From contig JAVMKL010000185.1 of NCBI GenBank assembly GCA_031732875.1, positions 1 to 23,810 of the forward strand: a DNA stretch of 23,810 nucleotides. Reading direction: 5' to 3'. Below the pieces are notes generated by a model. It had not been told where the DNA came from and did not search any database. It was given only the letters and a program-made list of their open reading frames with translations. The stretch comes from JAVMKJ01 sp031732875. Its GTDB lineage: Bacteria > Pseudomonadota > Gammaproteobacteria > Competibacterales > Competibacteraceae. Shown here in pieces: positions 16,877 to 23,589 of the stretch. Each line of letters begins with the position of its first letter. The first letter of the stretch is position 1. The position numbers and the translations under genes were made by a program.

Positions 16877-17838
16877 CTTTCGTTCTCCTCCAGCACCGCC
16901 ACGAACACATCCTCCAGTTCCGGCGTGGCGGGACGCAGGGCCGCGACGGACAGATGGTGTTCCGCCGCGACCACATCGATGCGCGCCCGCAACGCCGCCG
17001 GTTCGGTCCCGGCGTGCAGGCGAATTCGCAACTGTCCGGCATGGGGAATCACTTCGCGCACTTCGGGCCAACCCCGCGCCAGCCGCTCGAAGACCACGGC
17101 GTCGGGGCTGTCCAACTCCAGGATCGGCGTCGGCAACGACCGGCGCAGCAGGTCTTCCGGCGTACCCTCGGCTACGATGCGGCCGGCCTGCATCAGCGCC
17201 AGCCGGTCGCAGAACAACGCTTCGTCCATGTAATGCGTGGTCACCAGAATGCCGATGCCGTTGTCGGCCAGTCCGTAAATCAGTTCCCAGAACCGCTGGC
17301 GGGCCATGGGATCGACGCCCGACGTCGGCTCGTCCAGAAACAGCACCCGCGGCTCGTGCAGTAGGGCCGCCGCCAGTCCCAGCCGCTGCTTGTAACCCAG
17401 CGGCAAGGTGCCGGCCATGACCGCGCCGTGCTCGCTCAAATTCAGCAGCCGTAGCGTCAATTCCATCCGTTCTTGCCGGCGGACGCCGGTCAAGCCGTAC
17501 AGGCCCGCTTGCAGCCTGAGATTTTCCAGTACGGTCAGATCGCCGTACAAGGAGAAACGCTGGGCGACGTAGCCGATCCGACCACGGGCGCGGCGCGCGT
17601 GCCGCACCATGTCCACCCCCGCCACATGAATTCGGCCGGCGGTCGGCGGCAACATCCCGCACAACATGCGGATGGCGGTGGTCTTGCCGGCGCCGTTGGC
17701 GCCCAGCAAACCGAATACTTCGCCAGGTTGGACGGTTACTCGAATATGGTCGACGGCGACGAAATCACCGAAGCGGCGGGTCAGGTCTTCGGCGAGAATG
17801 ACCGGAGTGGCGTCCGCGCCTGGTTCTAGCGCATCCAT
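16873..17838 (-). CDS. ABC exporter ATPase (YbhF/NatA-like single cassette)
   Basis: This 321-residue ATPase has Walker A GANGAGKTT (46-54), a Q-loop near VAQRFSLYGD, the variant signature LPLGYKQRL (145-153) and Walker B VLFLDEPTSGVDP (165-177). The H-loop is in VTTHYMDEALFCDR. The LPLGxKQRL signature, used in place of LSGGQ, is characteristic of the ABC-2 drug-efflux subgroup. The C-terminal ~90 residues form the regulatory extension seen in this family, ending in ELEDVFVAVLEENER. The ATG is eleven bases after the nikO stop, so it sits in the same apparent operon as the nickel importer. It overlaps the first permease by four bases. E. coli YbhF has two fused cassettes; this protein has one. 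Confidence 0.94.
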   Translation of the reverse strand: MDALEPGADATPVILAEDLTRRFGDFVAVDHIRVTVQPGEVFGLLGANGAGKTTAIRMLCGMLPPTAGRIHVAGVDMVRHARRARGRIGYVAQRFSLYGDLTVLENLRLQAGLYGLTGVRRQERMELTLRLLNLSEHGAVMAGTLPLGYKQRLGLAAALLHEPRVLFLDEPTSGVDPMARQRFWELIYGLADNGIGILVTTHYMDEALFCDRLALMQAGRIVAEGTPEDLLRRSLPTPILELDSPDAVVFERLARGWPEVREVIPHAGQLRIRLHAGTEPAALRARIDVVAAEHHLSVAALRPATPELEDVFVAVLEENER

Positions 17839-17849
17839 GAATTTCTGGT

Positions 17850-18506
17850 CTACCCCTCCACCAGCCGACCCTGTTCCAGGCGCACGCGGCGGCGGGCGAC
17901 GCGGGCGAGGAAATCCTCGTCGTGGGAGATGACCACCATGGCCTGAGGCAAACCGTCGAGGATGGCGATCAGGCGCTCGCGCGTTTCGGCATCGAGCGCG
18001 TTGGTCGGTTCGTCGAGCAGCAACACCTCGGGGTCCATGGCGAGCACGGTGGCCAACGAGACGAGACGCCGCTGGCCCCCCGACAGCTTGTAGGTGACGC
18101 GATGCTCGAAGCCTTCCAGGCCCAGCGCGGCTAGGGTACGACGGACGATGGCCCTGACTTCGGCCGCGCTCTTGCCGAGATTGAGCGGCCCGAAGGCTAC
18201 GTCCTCGGCCACGGTGGGGCAGAACAGTTGATCGTCGGGGTCCTGGAACAACAGGCCGGCCCGGGGACGCACCTCCACGAAATCCTTCTCGCGGACGCGA
18301 AGGCGTCCGAAGGCTTCCACCGTGCCCGCCTGCGCCTTCAACAGTCCCACCATCAGATGGAACAAGGTCGTCTTCCCGGCGCCGTTGGGACCGGTCAGCG
18401 CCACCCGCTCGCCGGCGCGCAGGGTGAAATGGGCTCCGGCCAGTACCGGCCGCTCGGGATCGTAGGCGAAGCGGATGTCGGACAACCGAAACAGCGGTTC
18501 GCTCAC
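17850..18506 (-). CDS. nikO: Nickel/cobalt ECF transporter ATPase NikO (CbiO family)
   Basis: This 218-residue ATPase starts at a GTG (VSEPLFRLSDIRFAY) that overlaps the nikQ stop as GTGA. Walker A is GPNGAGKTT, and the Q-loop FQDPDDQLFCPTV is the typical ECF/CbiO form. The signature is LSGGQRR, Walker B is VLLLDEPTNALD and the H-loop is VISHDEDF. The frame is open far upstream, but that part is the shadow of nikQ. It energises the NikM-NikQ membrane complex. CbiO and NikO cannot be told apart by sequence alone; nickel is preferred because of the nikK/nikL neighbours and the nikR stub. It is shorter than many CbiO proteins (about 270) because it lacks the C-terminal extension. Confidence 0.9.
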   Translation of the reverse strand: MSEPLFRLSDIRFAYDPERPVLAGAHFTLRAGERVALTGPNGAGKTTLFHLMVGLLKAQAGTVEAFGRLRVREKDFVEVRPRAGLLFQDPDDQLFCPTVAEDVAFGPLNLGKSAAEVRAIVRRTLAALGLEGFEHRVTYKLSGGQRRLVSLATVLAMDPEVLLLDEPTNALDAETRERLIAILDGLPQAMVVISHDEDFLARVARRRVRLEQGRLVEG

Positions 18507-19327
18507 AGATGCTCCAGCACCATCAGGGCGCAGCAAGCCACGACCGCCAGTCCGGCGAACGCATAGTCGCGCCGACCCACCATCCGCATTTCGGTCGGCG
18601 GGGGGAAACGCCCCTGGAAGCCGCGACAACGCATCGCGGCCAGGATACGCTCGGAACGTTCGATGCTGTGCACCAACAACATCCCGAACAGGTAGCCGAC
18701 GCTGCGCCAGGTATGGAGGTCGCAACGCATGCGGAAGCCGCGGGCCTTCATCGCCACGCGCAAGCGGCGGTATTCGCGATCCAGCACCGCGAGGTAGCGC
18801 ACGGTGAAAAGGAACAGATGCACGAACTTGGGGGGCAGCCGCAACCGCGCCATGGCGTGGCCCAGTTCCACCAGTTCCATCGAGCCCGGCAGGGCCAGGA
18901 TCATCAACAAGACGGCGTTGGATTTCAGCAGGATTTCGACGGCGCGCAACGCGCCTTCGCGGCTGGCGGCGCTGCCGCCGAGCGAGAACACCACCTCGCC
19001 CGGCACGGTGAAGGGCAGGAACAGCAGGACGAACAGCATGAAGCCGTCGAGCGCCGCCATGCGCCGCAGGGTCGGGGCGGGTTCCAGCCGCGCCATGGCG
19101 GCGGCGAACCCGGCCAGCGTCAGAGCCGCCAGCAGCGCGGGAAGTTGAGCCAACCCAACCACCACCAGGGCAAAACCGCCGCAGGCCACCAGGCGCAGGC
19201 TCGAGTCGATGGCTTTGAGCACCGGTTCGCGCTCTTTCTCCCGCGTCTCGGCCGAAAAACAGGCCGCTGGCTGATGGCGGCAGTCCGCTGGACTGGTGAT
19301 CGTGTCGGTCGATGCATACGAATTCAT
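18503..19327 (-). CDS. nikQ: ECF transporter transmembrane (T) component NikQ/CbiQ
   Basis: This 274-residue protein starts at an ATG (MNSYASTDTITS) preceded by GGAGGAGC; the ATG overlaps the nikL stop as ATGA. Several hydrophobic helices are seen (LRLVACGGFALVVVGLAQLP, FMLFVLLFLPFTV and the C-terminal YAFAGLAVVACCALMVL). The two Arg-containing coupling motifs of T components are present: AMKARGF and AMRCRGF, both of the A-x-x-x-R-G type that contacts the ATPase. The order M, L, Q, O places it as the energy-coupling partner of NikM. The open frame upstream of the chosen start overlaps nikL and is a shadow. Confidence 0.9.
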   Translation of the reverse strand: MNSYASTDTITSPADCRHQPAACFSAETREKEREPVLKAIDSSLRLVACGGFALVVVGLAQLPALLAALTLAGFAAAMARLEPAPTLRRMAALDGFMLFVLLFLPFTVPGEVVFSLGGSAASREGALRAVEILLKSNAVLLMILALPGSMELVELGHAMARLRLPPKFVHLFLFTVRYLAVLDREYRRLRVAMKARGFRMRCDLHTWRSVGYLFGMLLVHSIERSERILAAMRCRGFQGRFPPPTEMRMVGRRDYAFAGLAVVACCALMVLEHL

Positions 19328-19962
19328 GGGCTGCTCCTCCGCGCCCCGGCCGGTGGCGGGGAGTCCGTCCGGCGCCGGCGTTCGGACAACCCGAAGGCCA
19401 GACCGCCGAGGCCGATAATGTAGCCGATGCCGCCCAGCACGTCGCGCCACCCGATTTTCTCCTGATAGGCGTCGATCTGCTCGCGCAAAGGGCGAATTTG
19501 CCGGGAAACGCTCCGGTCGATGAAGGCGCGCAAGCCGGCATCCACGGCGAGCGAAGCCACCTCGGTGGGAGGATCGGCGGGAGCGGTCGCGACCGAAACC
19601 GGCGCGGCGGGCCGTCCGCCGCCAGTGGGGAGGGTATCCGGCAGTTCGGACGCCGTCACCGTATAAGTCGCGGCGTGGCCATCACCGCCGTCCACGGTAA
19701 TCCGGTGGTCGATCCGGCGCTTTGCCTCAATGCGGAAATTGCCCTCATCGTCCGTGATGGTGGTGGCGAGCACCCCACCGCCGGCGTCGGTTACGGTGAC
19801 CGATGCCTGACGGGGCCGCCCGCCGGAACTGAAATAGGCGTAACCCACCAGGGTCGCGCCCTCGGCGGTGGCGAACGCTTTCAGCTTGTGGGCCCAGGCG
19901 GGTCCGACCGCGGTGCTCAGACCGGCGGCGAGCAAGGCAAGTCCAAGGACGCGATTACCCAT
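19324..19962 (-). CDS. nikL: NikL-type accessory protein of nickel ECF transporter
   Basis: This 212-residue exported protein has a signal peptide ending GPAWA at residue 24, so the mature chain should begin with HKLKAF. A beta-sandwich similar to carboxypeptidase regulatory domains (~25-105) carries TDDEGNFRIEA. It is followed by a Pro/Ala-rich linker, a helical stretch (DRSVSRQIRPLREQIDAYQE) and one C-terminal membrane helix (VLGGIGYIIGLGGLAFGL) with a basic tail. That arrangement, with an outward-facing N terminus, fits the NikL/CbiL-like accessory proteins found in NikKMLQO operons. The ATG overlaps the end of nikM by eight bases and the stop overlaps nikQ. Exact biochemical role in nickel delivery is not established. 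Confidence 0.85.
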   Translation of the reverse strand: MGNRVLGLALLAAGLSTAVGPAWAHKLKAFATAEGATLVGYAYFSSGGRPRQASVTVTDAGGGVLATTITDDEGNFRIEAKRRIDHRITVDGGDGHAATYTVTASELPDTLPTGGGRPAAPVSVATAPADPPTEVASLAVDAGLRAFIDRSVSRQIRPLREQIDAYQEKIGWRDVLGGIGYIIGLGGLAFGLSERRRRTDSPPPAGARRSSP

Positions 19963-20584
19963 CCGTTCTTTCCCCGGCGCAAGGCAAGCCCAGGAACTCG
20001 GGCTTGACGCGCAGCAGCAGGCCGATGACGGCGGCGGTGAAGACGGCCTCGATCACCGCCACCGGAACATGGGTGAATACCACCAGCTTGGCGGCGGCGG
20101 CGAACTCCCGGCCGGACAGGGCGAGCGCGAGCGCCACCAGCAGGGCCGTCAGCACCACCCCGAGCCCACCCGCCAGGCCGGCCGCCACTATCGTCCGGCG
20201 GCGGTGTCCGGAGCGGGCCACGGCGAAGAACAGCGCGCCGCACGAGACCGCCGGCAGGGCCATGTTCGCGACGTTGACGCCTAGCACTATCAGGCCGCCG
20301 AAGCCGAACAGCACGGCTTGCAGCAGAAGCGCCACCAGGATGGCGGGAAAGGCCGCCCAGCCCAGCACGATGCCGGTCAGGCCGTTGAGGATCAGGTGGA
20401 CGGACGACGGCCCGACCGGGAAGTGCACCAGCGCGGCGACGAAGAACACCGCCGAGAGCACGGCCACCTGGGGGATACGTTCGGCTTCCAAGCACCGGAG
20501 ACCATAAGCGCAGCCGGCCAGGGACACCGCGGCGCCCGCCACGAGGACGGGGGCGGACAGCACGCCGTCGGGAATATGCGCCAT
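19955..20584 (-). CDS. nikM: Nickel/cobalt ECF transporter substrate-binding membrane component NikM/CbiM
   Basis: This 209-residue, strongly hydrophobic protein starts MAHIPDGVLSAPV. The HIPDG start is the metal-binding N terminus of CbiM/NikM proteins. Later family features are GPSSVHLILNGLTGIVLG (conserved His of the metal site), NVANMALPA and FTHVPVAVIEAVFTA. With Ala at position 2, methionine aminopeptidase should remove Met1 and leave Ala1-His2, placing the histidine where NikM structures use it. GGGAGAG precedes the ATG. It is 39 bases downstream of nikK and overlaps nikL. With NikQ and NikO it forms the core nickel (or cobalt) importer. Confidence 0.93.
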   Translation of the reverse strand: MAHIPDGVLSAPVLVAGAAVSLAGCAYGLRCLEAERIPQVAVLSAVFFVAALVHFPVGPSSVHLILNGLTGIVLGWAAFPAILVALLLQAVLFGFGGLIVLGVNVANMALPAVSCGALFFAVARSGHRRRTIVAAGLAGGLGVVLTALLVALALALSGREFAAAAKLVVFTHVPVAVIEAVFTAAVIGLLLRVKPEFLGLPCAGERTDG

Positions 20585-20623
20585 GCGACTCTCCCAAGCA
20601 GGGGCGGGACCGCGTTTCCCACC

Positions 20624-21391
20624 TTATTTCATATCGACGGTCTTGACCCAGAGGGTGCCGCCCAGCTCGGCGTCGACCGGCTGGCCGTCGGGTCCCTCGA
20701 TCTTGCCATCGACGAGGGCGTTGAAGCCCCACCAACCCGCCTTGGGCATGGCGTAGGCGAACACGCCGTTGGCGTCGGTCTTGACCTCTTGCGTGACGAA
20801 GGGATCGGCGGGCGCCTTGACCGAGCCGTCGTTGACCCATTCGATTTCCACGCGGGCGAACGGCAGGGGTTTGCCGTCCTTGCACGCCAATCCCCGGAAG
20901 ACGTTACCGGTCCACAGCCCATAGGGCCGGGTGAGGGGTTCGATCTCCACGGGCAGACCGACCCGCTTGTCCCACCCCTCGCCCGAGGCGAAATCCACCA
21001 CCACCTTGGCATAATGGACGATGAAATGCTTCTCGGCCGGCTCCCAGTAGGGAGCGGGCTCGAGATAGAAGACGTAATCGCCCGGTTGCTCGATCGGGTA
21101 GACCGCCTCGAACGCTTTCTTGCCGTCGATCTCCCTGGCGGTCAGGGACGCCTTGAGGTCGATCTTCTTGCCATCGACCAGGACGCCAAATTGCACCGGC
21201 TGGCCCATATCCATGGTCGGGCCGCCTTCCATCGGGTGGGTGAACACCGCCGAAAGCTTGACGGTGCGATCACCCTGTTCGGGGACGATGTCGGTGGCGG
21301 GCAGCAACTGTTGGAAATGGGCCTGGACGATGCTTGGCATGACCAACATGGCGACCAGGGCAAGAACCGCGAGCCTGGATTGAGCGAACAT
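20624..21391 (-). CDS. nikK: DUF4198/COG5266 periplasmic nickel-uptake protein NikK
   Basis: This 255-residue exported protein has a signal peptide (to ...PSIVQA) and a predicted mature N terminus HFQQLLPATDIV. HFQxLLP near the start and the body (FYLEPAPYWEPAEKHFIVHY, YGLWTGNVFRGL, DANGVFAYAMPKAGWWGF) match the DUF4198 family, formerly annotated as the periplasmic part of cobalt/nickel transporters. GGGAGG lies six bases before the ATG. It is the first gene of the leftward operon, and a NikR-like dyad lies 19-45 bases upstream. It is expected to bind or hand over Ni2+ to NikM in the periplasm; direct proof for the family is limited. Confidence 0.9.
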   Translation of the reverse strand: MFAQSRLAVLALVAMLVMPSIVQAHFQQLLPATDIVPEQGDRTVKLSAVFTHPMEGGPTMDMGQPVQFGVLVDGKKIDLKASLTAREIDGKKAFEAVYPIEQPGDYVFYLEPAPYWEPAEKHFIVHYAKVVVDFASGEGWDKRVGLPVEIEPLTRPYGLWTGNVFRGLACKDGKPLPFARVEIEWVNDGSVKAPADPFVTQEVKTDANGVFAYAMPKAGWWGFNALVDGKIEGPDGQPVDAELGGTLWVKTVDMK

Positions 21392-21409
21392 GAAACCTCC
21401 CGGTAAGCG

Positions 21410-21436
21410 GTATGATTATTTTTTAATTTATCATAA
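21410..21436. promoter_or_regulatory. NikR-like operator dyad upstream of nikK
   Basis: Half-sites GTATGA (21410-21415) and TCATAA (21431-21436) are arranged as an inverted repeat with 15 AT-rich bases between them. The known E. coli NikR operator is GTATGA-N16-TCATAC, so both halves match (one mismatch) with one base less spacing. The site lies between nikK and the divergent nikR stub, where a nickel repressor site is expected. TATGAT within the right arm could also serve as a -10 for nikK, which would place the operator over the promoter. Confidence 0.6.
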
Positions 21437-21458
21437 AAAAGCGCGCAAACCCGCGCCT
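21435..21458 (-). terminator. Intrinsic terminator facing leftward, before nikK
   Basis: On the - strand GCGCG and CGCGC form a GC stem around a short GGTTTG loop, followed directly by TTTTTT. This is a compact rho-independent terminator. It would end the transcript of the aldehyde dehydrogenase-DUF779 unit after it crosses the nikR stub and before nikK. Its T-tract abuts or slightly overlaps the right half-site of the NikR-like operator. Confidence 0.6.
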
Positions 21459-21520
21459 GTCAACTCCCAATCTGATGGTCGCTATGCTAGAGGAAAACCT
21501 TCGTTAAGCGAGGAGGCTTC

Positions 21521-21664
21521 ATGGGTCGCGTGACCATCTCCCTGGATAATAAATTGCTGGAAGAATTCGACACCCACATCAAACACAAGGTTTGCGTGCG
21601 CCGACCCCGACGGTCAGCGCTCTCCTCCATGCTGGCGGCCCTTCGGCACCGGTCGGTGGCGTAA
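21521..21664 (+). pseudogene. Truncated nikR (nickel repressor) 5' stub
   Basis: A strong ribosome binding site (GAGGAGG, 21510-21516) and an ATG open a 47-codon frame. The first residues, MGRVTISLDNKLLEEFDTHI, match the ribbon-helix-helix N terminus of NikR. From about codon 23 (base ~21588) the similarity stops. The frame runs on as KVCVRRPRRSALSS and then antisense through the end of the DUF779 gene to TAA. The rest of the DNA-binding domain and the whole nickel-binding ACT domain are absent; intact NikR has about 130-140 residues. The position, divergent from nikK, is the standard nikR location. Assignment rests on only about 22 residues plus context. Confidence 0.72.
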
Positions 21665-22009
21665 TTCCTCCCATTCCTCGTCGGTATACAGGCGCGAGCG
21701 GATGACAAATCGATAACCCTCCGGCGCTTCCAGGGTAAAGCCCGCGCCGCGTCCTTCGACCACGTCCAGGGTTAAATGGGTATGCTCCCAGAATTCGAAC
21801 TGGGCGGCTCCCATGTAAAACGGCTCGCCCGCCACCCAGCCGAGGAAGACATCGGCGTCTCCCAGCATGAATTCATCACGCGGGTAGCACATGGGAGTAC
21901 TGCCATCACAACAGCCACCAGATTGGTGAAACATGAGCTTACCGTATTTGCCGCGCAGCCTGCCAACCAAGGTTTCCGCCGCCGGCGTGATATCGACACG
22001 ATTGGCCAT
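21614..22009 (-). CDS. DUF779 protein, partner of aldehyde dehydrogenase
   Basis: This 131-residue soluble protein starts MANRVDITPAAETLVGRLRG. An upstream TTG start seven codons earlier lies inside a hairpin and is less likely. A cysteine cluster HQSGGCCDGSTPMCY (C33, C34, C41) and the block FWEHTHLTLDVV are DUF779 hallmarks. The family is commonly encoded next to ExaC/AldB-type aldehyde dehydrogenases, as here (60 bases downstream). The role is not established; the conserved cysteines and histidines would suit metal or redox chemistry, which is inference. Its stop lies about 26 bases from the end of recognisable nikR sequence on the opposite strand. Confidence 0.9.
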   Translation of the reverse strand: MANRVDITPAAETLVGRLRGKYGKLMFHQSGGCCDGSTPMCYPRDEFMLGDADVFLGWVAGEPFYMGAAQFEFWEHTHLTLDVVEGRGAGFTLEAPEGYRFVIRSRLYTDEEWEELRHRPVPKGRQHGGER

Positions 22010-22019
22010 GGTGAGCTTA

Positions 22020-22042
22020 CCGCCGGGCAAGGGCTTGCCCGG
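22020..22042 (-). other. Hairpin between aldehyde dehydrogenase and DUF779 genes
   Basis: GCCGGGCAAG and CTTGCCCGGC form a near-perfect inverted repeat with a very small loop, just upstream of the DUF779 start. No T-tract follows on the - strand. It may act as an intercistronic mRNA-stability or partial attenuation element that sets the ratio of the two proteins. Confidence 0.5.
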
Positions 22043-22068
22043 CGCTCCTTGAAAATAAGGGAAATGGA

Positions 22069-23589
22069 TCAGAAGAAACCCAGCTTGCTGGGCGCGTAGC
22101 TGACCAGCAGGTTTTTGGTTTGCTGGTAGTGATCGAGCATCATCTTATGGGTTTCCCGGCCAATTCCAGACTGCTTGTAGCCGCCGAAGGCCGCGTGAGC
22201 GGGATAGGCGTGATAGCAGTTCGTCCAGACCCGTCCGGCCTTGATGCCGCGCCCGAAGCGATAAGCCCGGTTCATGTCGCGGGTCCATACCCCGGCGCCC
22301 AAGCCGTACAACGTGTCGTTGGCAATACCCACCGCCTCGTTTTCATCCTTAAACGTGGTCACGGAAAGCACGGGGCCAAAGATCTCTTCCTGGAAGATGC
22401 GCATCTTGTTGTGACCGGCGAAAACGGTGGGCTCCACGTAGTAGCCCGCCGCCAGTTCTCCGCCCTGGATCTTGCGCTTGCCGCCACAGAGCAACTCGGC
22501 GCCCTCCTTTTTGCCGATGTCGATATAGGAAAGAATTTTCTCCAGTTGGTCGTTGCTGGCCTGGGCGCCCATCATGGTGTCGGTGTCGAGGGGATGTCCC
22601 ATCTTGATCGCGGCCACGCGACTCAGCGCCTTGTCCATGAACCGGTCGTAGATGGATTCCTGGATCATGGCGCGGGACGGGCAGGTGCAGACCTCGCCCT
22701 GATTCAGCGCGAACATGACGAAGCCTTCTATGGCCTTGTCGAAAAATTCGTCGTCCGCCGCCAGCACGTCGCTGAAGAAAATGTTCGGACTTTTGCCGCC
22801 CAGTTCCAGCGTGACTGGAATGATGTTCTGGGAGGCATACTGCATGATCAGACGACCCGTGGTGGTTTCGCCCGTGAAGGCCACCTTGGCGATGCGCGGA
22901 CTGCATGCCAAAGGCTTTCCAGCTTCCAGGCCGAAGCCGTTGACAATGTTCAGAACGCCGTTGGGAAGCAGATCGCCGATCAGCTCCGCCCAGACCAGTA
23001 TGCTGGTGGGAGTCTGCTCGGCGGGCTTTAGAACAACACAATTTCCGGCAGCCAGGGCTGGCGCCATCTTCCAGGCCGCCATCAACAAGGGGAAATTCCA
23101 TGGAATAATCTGGCCCACAACACCGAGCGGTTCGTGGAAATGGTAGGCCACGGTGTTGACGTCAAGTTCGCCCAGCGTGCCTTCCTGAGCGCGGATGCAC
23201 CCGGCAAAATAGCGGAAATGGTCGATGGCCAGCGGCAGATCGGCCGCCAGGGTTTCGCGCACCGCTTTGCCGTTGTCCCAAGCTTCGGCCACGGCAAGCT
23301 TTTCTAGATTCTGTTCCATGCGGTCCGCGATCTTCAGCAGAATGTTGGCACGATCCGTTACGCTGGTTTGCCCCCAATCGTGGGCAGCCGCATGGGCGGC
23401 GTCCAAGGCCAACTCGATGTCTTCCTGGGTAGAGCGAGCGATTTCGCAAAACACTTTTCCGGTAACTGGAGTGATGTTTCCAAAATACTGGCCCTTGACA
23501 GGCTCCTTCCAGCTACCGCCGATGAAGTTGCCATATCGGGGCTTGAATGCAACAACAGCTCCTGATTCATTGGGATTCGCGTATTGCAT
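22069..23589 (-). CDS. exaC: NAD-dependent aldehyde dehydrogenase (ExaC/AldB/AcoD type)
   Basis: This 506-residue enzyme aligns over its full length with acetaldehyde-type dehydrogenases (E. coli AldB 512). Examples are YGNFIGGSW near the start, IIPWNFPLLMAAWKMAPALA, FTGETTTGRLIMQYASQN and AAFGGYKQSGIGRETHKMML at the end. The general base is E262 in LELGGKSP and the catalytic cysteine is C301 in NQGEVCTCPSR. The reaction is NAD(P)+-dependent oxidation of acetaldehyde or similar short aldehydes to the acid, in the cytoplasm. Ribosome binding site AGAGGAC lies about eight bases before the ATG. It is followed by the DUF779 gene in an apparent operon. Symbols aldB, acoD and exaC are all used for this clade; substrate is inferred. 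Confidence 0.95.
   Translation of the reverse strand: MQYANPNESGAVVAFKPRYGNFIGGSWKEPVKGQYFGNITPVTGKVFCEIARSTQEDIELALDAAHAAAHDWGQTSVTDRANILLKIADRMEQNLEKLAVAEAWDNGKAVRETLAADLPLAIDHFRYFAGCIRAQEGTLGELDVNTVAYHFHEPLGVVGQIIPWNFPLLMAAWKMAPALAAGNCVVLKPAEQTPTSILVWAELIGDLLPNGVLNIVNGFGLEAGKPLACSPRIAKVAFTGETTTGRLIMQYASQNIIPVTLELGGKSPNIFFSDVLAADDEFFDKAIEGFVMFALNQGEVCTCPSRAMIQESIYDRFMDKALSRVAAIKMGHPLDTDTMMGAQASNDQLEKILSYIDIGKKEGAELLCGGKRKIQGGELAAGYYVEPTVFAGHNKMRIFQEEIFGPVLSVTTFKDENEAVGIANDTLYGLGAGVWTRDMNRAYRFGRGIKAGRVWTNCYHAYPAHAAFGGYKQSGIGRETHKMMLDHYQQTKNLLVSYAPSKLGFF

Noticed and set aside
14704..17233. Long + strand open frames (329 and 384 codons, at 14704-15693 and 16079-17233) opposite the exporter genes
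   Set aside because: They are antisense to well-supported membrane and ATPase genes. Their translations are rich in His, Gln, Arg and Asp with no domain, which is the usual mirror of GC-rich hydrophobic genes, and no ribosome binding site supports them.
15773..17662. A 629-codon - strand frame that would extend the first permease upstream
   Set aside because: The extension is a shadow of the exporter ATPase in another frame. The ATG at 16876 overlaps the ATPase stop and begins the normal permease N terminus.
17850..19541. A 563-codon - strand frame that could be read as a fusion ahead of NikO
   Set aside because: The part before the GTG at 18506 is an arginine- and glycine-rich shadow of nikQ. 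The ATPase domain starts right after the GTG, which overlaps the nikQ stop in the manner of the other genes in the operon.
22120..23031. 303-codon + strand frame opposite the aldehyde dehydrogenase
   Set aside because: It mirrors a full-length, motif-complete dehydrogenase. Its translation has no family resemblance.
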